Assembly: GCF_014200435.1 (NCBI RefSeq)
Contig: NZ_JACHBR010000003.1
Span: 186,001-250,000, forward strand
Reading direction: 5' to 3'
Origin: Sphaerisporangium krabiense
GTDB taxonomy: Bacteria > Actinomycetota > Actinomycetes > Streptosporangiales > Streptosporangiaceae
DNA length: 64,000 nt
Under the pieces are notes generated by a model. It was not told the DNA's origin. It made no database searches and saw nothing but the letters and a program-made list of their open reading frames with translations. A program made the position numbers and the translations under genes. Positions within the stretch are counted from its first letter, which is position 1. Every line of letters starts with the position of its first letter. This document shows positions 27,513 to 35,974 of this stretch, piece after piece.

Positions 27513-28406
27513 GTGGAGCTGCGTGACATCGAGATCTTCCTGACCCTGGCCGAGGAGTTGCACTTCGGCCGGACCGCTGAGCGGCTGCACGTGTCGGTGG
27601 CGGCGGTGAGCAAGGCGCTCAAGAAGCAGGAACGGGCCATCGGGGTCGAGCTGTTCGCCCGGAACAGTCGCAATGTACGGCTGACGCCGGTGGGAGAGCA
27701 GCTTCGCGACGACCTACGTGAGCTGCATCAGGGGCTGACGAAGAGTTTGGAGCGGGCCCGGTTGGCGGCCCGGGGCAAGACCGGCACGCTGCGGGTCAGC
27801 CTGTTTCCCGTCAACATCCAGGAGATGCGCCGGTACTGGGAGACCTTCCGTTCCCGACACCCGCAGTGGGAGCTGCGGCTGCGGGTGTCGGCTTATCCGG
27901 ATCCGTTCGCCCAGCTGCGCGACGGGGAAGTCGATGTCCTGGTCACCTGGCCGCCGGAGGAGCCCGATTTGACCGTGGGCCCACTACTGTTCGCCGAGCC
28001 CAGGGTGCTGGCCATGGCCGAGGACAACAACCTGGCCACATGGTCCACGGCCTCCATCGAGGCGGTCGGCGACTACCGGCACGTGATCGTCGAGTCGGTG
28101 CCCGGTGACTGGATGGATCGCTACGTTCCCAAGCTCACCCCCAAGGGCCGCCCGATCGAACGCACCGCCGTCGTGCACAACATCGAGGACATCCTCCTGT
28201 ACACGACCATGGGGGAAACGATCTCCCTGTTCCCGGCCCACGTGACCCGCTACTACCCGCGCCCCGGCATCGTCTACCGGCCGGTCACCGACATGGAGCC
28301 GCTGCCATACGCGCTGGTGTGGCGCAGCGACGCGGAGAACGACATGATCCGCGCCCTCGCCCGGGTGGTGCGCGAGGTGGGACCGCTGCCCGGCTGGGAC
28401 CATTGA
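27513..28406 (+). CDS. LysR family transcriptional regulator
   Basis: A 297-residue LysR protein. The helix-turn-helix is MELRDIEIFLTLAEELHFGRTAERL and continues VSVAAVSKALKKQE. The effector-binding half runs from TLRVSLFPVNIQEM to the end. The GTG start is preceded by a GGGGGGGACAG tract. It is divergent from the DHFR-like gene across 214 bp and lies upstream of a VOC gene and two serine hydrolases. Any of these could be its target. Confidence 0.88.
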   Translation: MELRDIEIFLTLAEELHFGRTAERLHVSVAAVSKALKKQERAIGVELFARNSRNVRLTPVGEQLRDDLRELHQGLTKSLERARLAARGKTGTLRVSLFPVNIQEMRRYWETFRSRHPQWELRLRVSAYPDPFAQLRDGEVDVLVTWPPEEPDLTVGPLLFAEPRVLAMAEDNNLATWSTASIEAVGDYRHVIVESVPGDWMDRYVPKLTPKGRPIERTAVVHNIEDILLYTTMGETISLFPAHVTRYYPRPGIVYRPVTDMEPLPYALVWRSDAENDMIRALARVVREVGPLPGWDH

Positions 28407-28536
28407 CCCCGGGTTGACGACCGTTGCGATGGTCGCCGTTGATCCCCGGCACCGGCCGACGTGATGCTTGGTCCGTCTGAAGAACACGCCCCTGTCGGGA
28501 GGTGAATGGGAACGTGTCCTTTTCTGGTGCTAAGGC

Positions 28537-28917
28537 ATGAACATCGTCTCTTCCGCGGTTTCCCTGACCGTTGACGATCCGGCCGCTTCCAGCCGGTTCT
28601 TCACCAGTCACCTCGGCTTCCGCGAAACCCTGGCCGGCGACGGATTCATCGCGCTCGGCCGTGACGACGCGGCCGTCGATCTGCTCCTGGTGGAGCGCGA
28701 CGCCGAGCACTGGCGACCAAGGCAGGAACACACGGACGCGATCGTGGTGTTCGCCGTCACCGGCCTGGCCGCGGAGTGCGAACGGCTGCGTCGCGAAGGC
28801 GCCGCCATCACCGTCCCGCTCCGGCGGGAGCCATGGGGGGAGCTGACGATGCAGCTCAGCGACCCCAACGGCGTGGCGATCCAGCTCACCGAGTGGATCG
28901 CGCCGCCTACGGGCTGA
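28537..28917 (+). CDS. VOC family protein
   Basis: A 126-residue VOC protein. It begins MNIVSSAVSLTVDDPAASSRFF, continues with LGFRETLAGDGFIALG, and closes with LSDPNGVAIQLTEW, which supplies the usual Glu ligand. This resembles small glyoxalase/dioxygenase-like proteins of actinomycetes. The start is ATG 28537 with no strong ribosome site visible. It is followed by the fused serine hydrolase after 184 bp. Substrate unknown. Confidence 0.82.
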   Translation: MNIVSSAVSLTVDDPAASSRFFTSHLGFRETLAGDGFIALGRDDAAVDLLLVERDAEHWRPRQEHTDAIVVFAVTGLAAECERLRREGAAITVPLRREPWGELTMQLSDPNGVAIQLTEWIAPPTG

Positions 28918-29101
28918 CGCCGACCCGGCCGACGCGTCATGTCAGCCGCCATCACCGGCATCGATGATCGCGGCCTCGACGCCGGCGGTCCACCCGCCCC
29001 GACCCGGCCCGAGCGCATCCAGACCTCGGGCACCAGCGGACCGCACAACCATCATCGGTCCGTTCCCGCGATTTCCGATTTGGTGCAAGGAGCATGCAAG
29101 C

Positions 29102-30640
29102 ATGTCCATCACTCTGTCCGAACAGGACGAATCCACCCTGCGAACGGCCGCGTGGGGCGCGGTTTCGTTGATGTCGGCCGCCGGTGCCGCCGGTTCGGCC
29201 CACAAGGTCGCCACCGAGGGCTCCATCGCTTTGACCTCAGCGACCGGCCTGGTGGGGCACGTGCTCGCCAAGGCGCCCAAGGGGGTGAAGTACGGCAGGA
29301 CGGTGGCCGAACTGGCCGACCAGGTGCTGCCGGCCTTGACGGCGTCCATGAGCCTGCTCAACCAGCAGGATCCGGCCGAGGCCGGTAACTTCCGTCGTAC
29401 CCTCCTTGTCGCCATCGAAGCCAGCACCCGGCCCCAGCTGGGCGCGCCTGGCCCCACCCTGGCGGAGATGGCGCGAAAGATCACTGAGGCCCTCGACGCC
29501 GCCCCGTCCGGCAGCGCGGACGGCGGGGCCGCGCCGCGTGCCGCTGACGGACCGGACCGCCCGGAGTTGCGGAAGATCATTCAGGAGATGGTCGATTCCG
29601 GTTTCGTCGGGGTGACGCTGCGCGTGCAGGACGAGCAAGGCGAGTGGGTCGGCGGCGCCGGGGCGGGCGAGCTCGGAGAAACCGAAGCCCCGCCGACGAA
29701 CGGGCATGTCCGGATCGGCAGCAACACCAAGACGTTCACCGCCACCGTGGTGCTGCAGCTGGTGGCCGAGGGCCGGATCGGACTGGACACCCCGGTGGAC
29801 GACTACCTGCCCGAGTTCGGGATGGACCGGCGGATCACGGTGCGGATGCTGCTGCAGCACACCAGCGGGGTGTTCAACTTCACCGGCGAGTACTTCGAGG
29901 ACGGCACGTTCGTGCCGGGGATCCCCGCCACCCCCGCGGGCAAGGAGTGGGTGGACAACCGGTTCCACAGCTACCGGCCGCAGGAACTGGCACGGCTGGC
30001 GCTGTCCAAGCCGGCGAGGTTCGAGCCGGGCACCGACTGGAGCTACTCCAACACCAACTACGTGCTGGCCCGGCTGCTGATCGAGAAGGTCACCGGCCGC
30101 CCGGTCGCCGAGGAGATGCAGCGCCTCATCCTGGGGCCGCTCGGCCTGACGGGCACCGTCCAGCCGACCACCGAGCAGGACATCCCCGCACCGCACGCGC
30201 ACGCCTACTACCGCTACGAGGAGGACGGCCAGACCCACACGGTCGACGTCACCCGGCACAACCCCTCCTGGATCTCCAGCGGCGGCGACATGATCTCCAC
30301 CACCCGGGACCTGCGGACGTTCATCACCGCGCTGCTGGGCGGCAAGCTGCTGCCGGCCGAGCTGCTGGCCGAGATGTGCACGCCGGAGTCCAAGGCCGGC
30401 TACGGGCTGGGCGTGTTCGTGCAGCCGGCGCCGGACGGCGGCACGGTCATCACGCACAACGGCGGCATGGCGGGCCACGCGGCGCTGATGTACAGCACGC
30501 CCGACGGAGCCAGGACGCTGACCGCCGCGCTGAACTACGTGGACGACTCCGCCATGTCCGTGGGGGCGGCGTTCCAGCAGGCGACGCGGCGTCTCGTCGC
30601 CGAGGTGTTCGGCAGCGGCCAGGCCGGACCGGCTCAATGA
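29102..30640 (+). CDS. Serine hydrolase fused to an N-terminal cytosolic-type helical domain
   Basis: A 512-residue fusion. Residues 1-135 (MSITLSEQDESTLRTAAWG ... ARKITEALDA) match a stand-alone actinomycete protein family of unknown function. From about 150 (GPDRPELRKIIQEMVDSGF) onward it is a class C beta-lactamase/D-Ala-D-Ala carboxypeptidase-type hydrolase. The SxxK is SNTK (Ser207, Lys210), the second motif is YSNTNY, and the third is HNGGMAG. Its neighbour at 30793 is very similar there but has a signal peptide instead of the extra domain. No signal peptide is visible here, so the enzyme may be intracellular. AAGGAG (29088-29093) lies eight bases before the ATG, fixing the start. Confidence 0.82.
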   Translation: MSITLSEQDESTLRTAAWGAVSLMSAAGAAGSAHKVATEGSIALTSATGLVGHVLAKAPKGVKYGRTVAELADQVLPALTASMSLLNQQDPAEAGNFRRTLLVAIEASTRPQLGAPGPTLAEMARKITEALDAAPSGSADGGAAPRAADGPDRPELRKIIQEMVDSGFVGVTLRVQDEQGEWVGGAGAGELGETEAPPTNGHVRIGSNTKTFTATVVLQLVAEGRIGLDTPVDDYLPEFGMDRRITVRMLLQHTSGVFNFTGEYFEDGTFVPGIPATPAGKEWVDNRFHSYRPQELARLALSKPARFEPGTDWSYSNTNYVLARLLIEKVTGRPVAEEMQRLILGPLGLTGTVQPTTEQDIPAPHAHAYYRYEEDGQTHTVDVTRHNPSWISSGGDMISTTRDLRTFITALLGGKLLPAELLAEMCTPESKAGYGLGVFVQPAPDGGTVITHNGGMAGHAALMYSTPDGARTLTAALNYVDDSAMSVGAAFQQATRRLVAEVFGSGQAGPAQ

Positions 30641-30792
30641 CCGGGGCTCGAGCACCGGAAACACCCCCGGAGTGACGCACCTGCCGGTAGGCGAGCCGAC
30701 GGCACACGCGGCCGCCCACCGGCACCCGGCCTCCCATCCCCCCATTGCCCGGCGAGCTGTTCGCATGGGCAAGACACTGAAGACGAGGAACG

Positions 30793-32031
30793 ATGAGAAC
30801 CCAACCCCCACCGGCGACCAAGGCGCTGCGGCACGTAGCCGTCACAGCGGTGGCCGCCGCGCTGCTGGCCGGAACGGCCACCCCCGGGTCGGCCATCGCG
30901 GACAGCGGCGTGACCGTGCCGGCAGCGGCTGCCAGCCAGGACCGCCCGGAGCTGCGGAAGGCCATGCAGGCGTTCGTCGATGCCGGTTTCACCGGGGTGC
31001 AGTTGCGCGTGAACGACCGGCGGGGTGAGTGGGCCGCCAGCGCCGGAGTGCGCAAGCTGGGTGCGGCCGCGAAGCCGCCGACGAACGGGCGGTTCTGGAC
31101 GGGCAGCGTCGTCAAGACCTTCTCCGCGACCCTGGTGCTGCAACTGGTGGCCGAGGGCAAGATCGGACTGGACGATCCGGTGGCCGGCTACCTGCCCGGG
31201 TTCGGGCTGGACCGGCGGATCACCGTGCGGATGCTGCTGCGGCACACCAGCGGGGTGTTCAACTACACCGGCGAGTACTACGACGACGGCAGGTTCGTGC
31301 CGGGGATCCCCGCCACCGGCGACGCATGGCTGAACAACCGGTTCCACAGCTACCAGCCGGAGGAGCTGGTACGGCTGGCGTTGTCCAAGCCGGCGAGGTT
31401 CGAGCCGGGCACGGACCAGAACTACTCCAACACCAACTACACGCTCATCCGGCTGCTGATCGAGAAGGTCACCGGCCGCTCCTACGACGAACAGCTGCAA
31501 CGACGGATCCTGCGACCGCTCGGGATGTCGGCCACCAGGACCGCGGGCGACCGGACACAGCTGCCCGGGCCGCACGCCCATGCCTACTACAGCTACCAGG
31601 GCAAGACGGTCGACATCTCCCGTCAGAACCTGTCCCTGCTGGTCGGCGCCGGTGACCTGATCTCCACCACCCAGGATCTGACCACGTTCTTCTCCGCGCT
31701 GAACAGTGGCAAGCTGCTGCCCGCCGAACTGCTGGCCGAGATGCGCGAGCCGTACGGGAAGCTCGGCTACGGTCTCGGGGTGTTCGTCCAGGACCTGGGC
31801 CCGGACTGCGGCACCGTCTACCAGCACAACGGCAGCCCGCCCCACGGCTACGGCGCGCTGATGTACAGCTCGCCCGATGGCAAGACGACCCTGACCGGCT
31901 CGGTGACCTGGGTCGACTCGGCCACCCGGGGACCGGTGAAGGACTTCCAGAAGCTGCTGGACGGGCTGGTCGAGGAAGTGTTCTGCGGCACGCCGGCCGG
32001 GTCGGCCAACGAGACCAAGCCGCTGCGGTGA
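30793..32031 (+). CDS. Secreted serine hydrolase, class C beta-lactamase family
   Basis: A 412-residue protein with a signal peptide (VAVTAVAAALLAGTATPGSA). SxxK is SVVK (Ser105, Lys108), the tyrosine motif is YSN in NYSNTNY, and the third motif is a modified HNGSPPHG. The middle (RRITVRMLLRHTSGVFNYTG) is nearly the same as in the gene at 29102, so the two are tandem duplicates. It is probably a carboxypeptidase or esterase acting outside the cell. GAGGAACG precedes the ATG. The substrate cannot be told from the motifs. Confidence 0.88.
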   Translation: MRTQPPPATKALRHVAVTAVAAALLAGTATPGSAIADSGVTVPAAAASQDRPELRKAMQAFVDAGFTGVQLRVNDRRGEWAASAGVRKLGAAAKPPTNGRFWTGSVVKTFSATLVLQLVAEGKIGLDDPVAGYLPGFGLDRRITVRMLLRHTSGVFNYTGEYYDDGRFVPGIPATGDAWLNNRFHSYQPEELVRLALSKPARFEPGTDQNYSNTNYTLIRLLIEKVTGRSYDEQLQRRILRPLGMSATRTAGDRTQLPGPHAHAYYSYQGKTVDISRQNLSLLVGAGDLISTTQDLTTFFSALNSGKLLPAELLAEMREPYGKLGYGLGVFVQDLGPDCGTVYQHNGSPPHGYGALMYSSPDGKTTLTGSVTWVDSATRGPVKDFQKLLDGLVEEVFCGTPAGSANETKPLR

Positions 32032-32385
32032 ACGGAGACGAGCACAGGAGGTAGGACAGGTCTTCGAGGTCCTCCCCCAGCCTGCCGACCGCGGCGGACG
32101 ACTACCCTCAGGCCGCGGCGGGACGGCTCCCTGGGCGCAGGCCGTCGACCGGCTCCCACCTGGAAACCCTCCAGGCGGAGGTGGCGATGGCCGGCGCCCC
32201 CGGCACCGCCAACCCGTACAGGCCGGCCTGCCTGACCCCGCCGGTGGGCAGGGCGACAGGCCGCACGGCCCTCGGCAAGAGGCGAGGGGATGCGCTTCCC
32301 GCCGAGATCTGGATATGAGCATTCGCTCATGGCGGACGCATGGTCTGGTATTGGCGCTCAGGCCGGAACGTCGCATAGTGAGGGC
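32032..32385. other. 354-bp spacer with a palindromic site
   Basis: No gene is evident here. ATGAGC (32315-32320) and GCTCAT (32325-32330) form a perfect six-pair inverted repeat with a four-base spacer, 55 bp before the next start. It fits an operator of the LysR gene that follows in the same operon. The upstream two thirds show only short open frames. Confidence 0.5.
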
Positions 32386-33081
32386 ATGGACCGATCTCTG
32401 CGCGTCGCGGTCATTGGCGACCGCGACCCACGTTTCCCCTCGCACCTGGCCACCGAGGATGCGCTGCGGCACGCCGCCGCGTACCTCGGCATCAGGGTGG
32501 ACATCCGCTGGCTGGCCACCGAACCGCTCGAATCCGACCTGGCCGAGGTCAAGGCCGCCGACGTGTTGTGGTGCGCGCCCGGCAGTCCGTACCGCAGCCT
32601 GCGCGGTGCCCTCGCCGCGCTTCGGCACGGCCGTGAGCACAGCGTGCCCACCCTGGGGACGTGCGGCGGCTGCCAGCACATGATCATCGAGTACGCCCGC
32701 CACGTGCTCGGCTACGAGGACGCACAGCACGCGGAGTACGACCCATACGCCTCCACCCTCTTCGTGTCGGAACTGACCTGCTCGCCGGCCGGCAAGACCA
32801 TGCCCGTCACCTTGGTCCCCGGTACCCGGGTGGCCGCACTGTACGGACGGACCGAGGTCGACGAGGAGTATTACTGCAACTTCGGTCTCGACCCCAGCCG
32901 GCAGGAGACCCTGCACGACGGTGGATTCTCGGTCATCGGAGTGGACGGTGACGGCGAGGCCCGGGTGTTGGAGATTCCCGGCCACCCCTACTACGTGGCC
33001 ACACTGTTCGTGCCGCAGACCCGCTCGCGTCCCGGGGCCCCGCACCCGCTGGTCGTCGGCCTGCTGCGTGCGGCGCTGTGA
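32386..33081 (+). CDS. CTP-synthase C-terminal region-related (glutamine-amidotransferase-like) protein
   Basis: A 231-residue protein resembling the glutaminase domain of CTP synthase without the synthase half. Automated annotation calls this group 'CTP synthase C-terminal region-related (seleno)protein'. It begins LRVAVIGDRDPRFPSHLATE and has the nucleophile region LGTCGGCQHMIIEYARHVLG with Cys93. Its GHPYYVATLF region supplies the active His, but the Glu that follows it as HPEF in CTP synthase is Tyr. Glutaminase activity is therefore uncertain. GAGGG precedes ATG 32386; an ATG at 32329 is in frame but less likely. The LysR gene overlaps its stop. Confidence 0.78.
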   Translation: MDRSLRVAVIGDRDPRFPSHLATEDALRHAAAYLGIRVDIRWLATEPLESDLAEVKAADVLWCAPGSPYRSLRGALAALRHGREHSVPTLGTCGGCQHMIIEYARHVLGYEDAQHAEYDPYASTLFVSELTCSPAGKTMPVTLVPGTRVAALYGRTEVDEEYYCNFGLDPSRQETLHDGGFSVIGVDGDGEARVLEIPGHPYYVATLFVPQTRSRPGAPHPLVVGLLRAAL

Positions 33082-34022
33082 CCTTCACCCAACTGCGGAT
33101 CCTGCAGGCGGTCGCACGCACCGGCAACATGACCCGGGCCGCCGAAGAGCTGGCCACCACGCAGTCTGCCGTCAGCCACGCGCTGCGCGCCCTGGAGGGC
33201 GAGCTCGGGGTCGCGCTGCTGGTGCGGGGCAACCACGGGGTGAGCCTGACAGCGGCTGGGCGTGCCGTGTGCCGCCGCGCCACGCTCATCCTCACCCAGG
33301 TGGAAGCGCTGGAGCAGGAGGTGGCCGCAACCCGGAAGCATGAGCGTGGCAGCCTGCGCGTCGGTGTCATCCCCAGCGCCAACGTCCGGCTGCTGCCGCC
33401 GATCCTGCGGCGGTTCGAGGATGCGCATCCGCAGGTGCGGCTCACGGTGATGGAGGGCTCGGACGACGAGGTGCTGGAGTGGCTCGAAACGGGAGCGGCG
33501 GATATCGCCACCGTGTCAGCCGGGGTGGCGGGCGCACGGGCCACCACGGCCGCGCTCCCCGCAGGGTTGATGGCGCGACCGCTCGCCACCGACCGCATGC
33601 TGGCCGTCCTGTCCAGCAGTCACGAACTGGCCGTCCGCGACTCGGCATCGGTGGTCGAACTGTCCCGGCACCCGTTCATCATGTCCACGGGCGGCTGTGA
33701 GCCTCTGATCACGGCACTCGCGCGGGCGGCCGGGGCGAGCCTGAAGTGCCACTACCGGGTGCGCGACACCAGCAGCATTCTCGCCATGGTCGCCGAGGGG
33801 CTCGGGGTGAGCATCGTCCCTGAACTGTCGCTGCCCGCCCATCGCCCGGGCGTGCATGCGATCCCGCTGGACCCGCCTGCTGAGCGCGCCATCCTTCTCG
33901 CCTTGCCTGCCGACCCGCTCCCAACGGCCACCGCCTTCGCCGAATCGGCCACTACCCTCACGCCCCCACCCAGCCGCGCTGAAGGCATGGGTCCCGGCAG
34001 GGAACTCGCGGGCCCGGCCTGA
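33078..34022 (+). CDS. LysR family transcriptional regulator
   Basis: A 314-residue LysR regulator starting GTG 33078, which overlaps the stop of the upstream amidotransferase-like gene (GTGA). The helix-turn-helix is MTFTQLRILQAVARTGNMTR and continues TTQSAVSHALRALE. The effector domain runs from LRVGVIPSANVRLLPPILRR, with VAEGLGVSIVPELSL near the end. Because it is translated as one unit with the amidotransferase-like gene, it probably regulates that operon. A hairpin terminator follows at 34026. Confidence 0.88.
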   Translation: MTFTQLRILQAVARTGNMTRAAEELATTQSAVSHALRALEGELGVALLVRGNHGVSLTAAGRAVCRRATLILTQVEALEQEVAATRKHERGSLRVGVIPSANVRLLPPILRRFEDAHPQVRLTVMEGSDDEVLEWLETGAADIATVSAGVAGARATTAALPAGLMARPLATDRMLAVLSSSHELAVRDSASVVELSRHPFIMSTGGCEPLITALARAAGASLKCHYRVRDTSSILAMVAEGLGVSIVPELSLPAHRPGVHAIPLDPPAERAILLALPADPLPTATAFAESATTLTPPPSRAEGMGPGRELAGPA

Positions 34023-34025
34023 AAC

Positions 34026-34060
34026 ACCGGCACCGTCCCCACTGACCGACCGGTGCTGGT
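34026..34060 (+). terminator. Hairpin after LysR operon
   Basis: ACCGGCACCG (34026-34035) pairs with CGGTGCTGGT (34051-34060), nine of ten positions, across a 15-base loop. It starts four bases after the LysR stop. It likely ends the operon that begins at 32386. Confidence 0.5.
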
Positions 34061-34171
34061 CTCGGCATCGGGGGCGGTCTCCCGGCGCCTTTTCTGACGC
34101 TAGCCCAGGTCAGACGCGGTACCGGTCGTGCTCCTGGGGGTCGAAGGCGGCGCGGAGCACCGCCCCGTGCC

Positions 34172-35029
34172 TCATGTGGGAGTGCCGGGAGCGGGGACGG
34201 CGTGTTCGGCGGCGCGGCTGATCTCTTCCCATGCCGCCCAGGTGCGCAGGCGTCGTTGGGAGATGTCGACGGCCAGGTCGTAGACCATGCTGCCGAGCAG
34301 GAGGCGTAGCGGCGGGTCGTCACTGTCGACGAGTTTAAGGAGGGCTTCGGCCGCCAGGCGGGGTTCGCTGTCGACGGAGCCCTCCGCCCACTGTCTCTCC
34401 AGTTCGACGCGCAGTGACGCGTAGGGCTCCATCGGGTCGGTCACGGCGATTTGGGAGTAGAGATCCGTCCAGTAGCCACCGGGCTGGACGATGCTGAGCT
34501 TGACGCCGAAGGCCGCCGCCTCCATGGCCAGCGCCTCGCTCATGCCCTCCAGGGCGAACTTGCTCGCGCTGTACATGCCGGTGGACGGGAAGCCGCCGAG
34601 GGCCGCGATGCTGGAGATCTGCACGATATGGCCGGTGCCGCGGGCGCGCAGGTGGGGCAGGGCGGCCTGGGAGACCCACAGGGCGCCGAAGAAGTTGACC
34701 TCGAACTGGGCCCGGGCCTCGGCCTCGGTGAACTCCTCGACCATGCCGGACGACATGGTCCCGGCGTTGTTGACGACGATGTCCATCTCTCCGAAGTGCT
34801 CGGCGGCACGTGCGACGGCGGCGAACACCGCCGCACGATCGGTCACGTCCAGCGGCAGCGCGAGCAGCCGGTCGGCGTGCCGCTCCTCGAAGGCGCCCGG
34901 CGTGATACCGCGGGCGGCGGCGACCACCCGGTCGCCGCGTTCCAGAGCCGCCTGGGCGAAAGCACGGCCGAGGCCGCGGCTCGCGCCGGTGATGAACCAG
35001 GTGCGGGAAGAAGCGGGGGAAGTACGCAC
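34172..35029 (-). CDS. Short-chain dehydrogenase/reductase (SDR)
   Basis: A 285-residue classical-type SDR. The cofactor motif is TGASRGLG at about 14-21, the NNAG motif is intact, and the catalytic triad is in ISSIAALGG ... YSASK. It resembles the actinomycete 'SDR family oxidoreductase' group related to NADP-dependent ketoreductases. The GTG start (35027-35029) has AGGAG eight bases upstream. It is divergent from a TetR gene with repeats between, so it is probably controlled by that repressor. Confidence 0.88.
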   Translation of the reverse strand: MRTSPASSRTWFITGASRGLGRAFAQAALERGDRVVAAARGITPGAFEERHADRLLALPLDVTDRAAVFAAVARAAEHFGEMDIVVNNAGTMSSGMVEEFTEAEARAQFEVNFFGALWVSQAALPHLRARGTGHIVQISSIAALGGFPSTGMYSASKFALEGMSEALAMEAAAFGVKLSIVQPGGYWTDLYSQIAVTDPMEPYASLRVELERQWAEGSVDSEPRLAAEALLKLVDSDDPPLRLLLGSMVYDLAVDISQRRLRTWAAWEEISRAAEHAVPAPGTPT

Positions 35030-35073
35030 GGGAGAGCTCCTGTTCGTCGGCCTCGGACGGCCGTCACCACGTC

Positions 35074-35150
35074 GAACCGAGACGGTTCGTCTTGTCAGGC
35101 GACGACGATAATCCCTTGCGGCGCACGAGTCAAGACGGTCCGGTTCGTCT
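35074..35150. promoter_or_regulatory. Paired operators between SDR and TetR genes
   Basis: Two palindromic sites share the AGACGGT/GGTTCGTCT pattern. The first contains GAACCG-AGA-CGGTTC (35074-35088) overlapping AGACG-GTT-CGTCT (35080-35092). The second is AGACG (35133-35137) and CGTCT (35146-35150), with seven of nine positions paired. The second lies 11 bp before the TetR start. This fits a TetR repressor controlling itself and the SDR gene. Confidence 0.65.
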
Positions 35151-35161
35151 AGAATGTGGGC

Positions 35162-35770
35162 ATGGTGACGCACCCCAATGCCTCCCGGCGCAGCGAGTCC
35201 TCCCGGCGGGCCATCCTCACCGCGGCCCTGGAGCTGGTGAACGAGGTCGGCTACGCCAAGCTCAGCATCGAGGGGATCGCCGCGCGCGCCGGCGTCGGCA
35301 AGCAGACGATCTACCGCTGGTGGCCGTCGAAGGGCACGGTGCTCTTCGAGGCGTTCCTCATGCTCAACGAGGGTGAGGACGGAGAGCCGGCGGCGCTGCC
35401 CGACACCGGCGATCTCGAAGCGGACCTGAAGACGGTCCTGCGCGCGACGGTCGAGGAGCTGAACGACCCGAGCTACGACGAGCCGATGCGGGCGCTCAAC
35501 ACGGCGATCACGGAGGACTCCGTCCTGGCCGCCGCCTACGCCGAACGGCTGGACGGCCCGATGAAGGAGGTCAAGAAGCAGCGGCTGCGCAGCGCGCAGA
35601 GGGCCGGTCAGCTCGCCGAGGACCTCGACCTGGACGTGGCCGTGGACATGGTGTGGGGCCCGGTGCTCAACCGCTGGCTGCAGCGCGCCGCCCCCCTCAC
35701 CACCGACTACGCCGACAGCGTCGTCACCACCGCCCTCAGCGGCCTGCGCCCCCGCGACCCGGCCTCCTGA
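35162..35770 (+). CDS. TetR/AcrR family transcriptional regulator
   Basis: A 202-residue TetR protein. The N-terminal domain is ESSRRAILTAALELVNEVGY and continues SIEGIAARAGVGKQTIYRWW, a clear TetR helix-turn-helix with the conserved KQTIYRWWPSK. The C-terminal helical part has VVTTALSGL at its end, like the TetR_C_11-type members. ATG 35162 follows an operator half-site closely, so the message may have a short leader; GTG 35156 is an alternative. It is divergent from the SDR gene. Confidence 0.9.
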   Translation: MVTHPNASRRSESSRRAILTAALELVNEVGYAKLSIEGIAARAGVGKQTIYRWWPSKGTVLFEAFLMLNEGEDGEPAALPDTGDLEADLKTVLRATVEELNDPSYDEPMRALNTAITEDSVLAAAYAERLDGPMKEVKKQRLRSAQRAGQLAEDLDLDVAVDMVWGPVLNRWLQRAAPLTTDYADSVVTTALSGLRPRDPAS

Positions 35771-35867
35771 GCCCCGTCCGCGAACCCCTGGCCGAGGGCC
35801 ACCTCGAGCATCCACCGCGGGCGGCAGCGGATCGGCCTGTGGGCTCGGCCGGTGTTGGCTATGGTGG

Positions 35868-35950
35868 GATCGGGCCGTGACTGGCGCTGAGGTGGAGTAC
35901 CACCGGGGAGCGGCCCGGCGACTCGTCGATGCCGTGCGCCTGGGCGACCC
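35868..35950 (+). promoter_or_regulatory. ZTP (pfl) riboswitch upstream of folD
   Basis: The leader carries the conserved elements of the ZTP/ZMP riboswitch in order: CCGTGACTGGCG (35875-35886), a GTGG-agta-CCAC hairpin (35892-35903) running into CCACCGGGGAGCG (35900-35912), and GCCGTGCGCCTGGGC (35931-35945). CGCC (35937-35940) can pair with GGCG of the first element as the pseudoknot. The class senses the purine-pathway alarmone ZMP/ZTP and is known upstream of folate one-carbon genes. The CCAGGAG ribosome site lies about 15 bases later, so translational control is likely. Confidence 0.85.
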
Positions 35951-35974
35951 CACCGCGGATTCCAGGAGTCGCAC

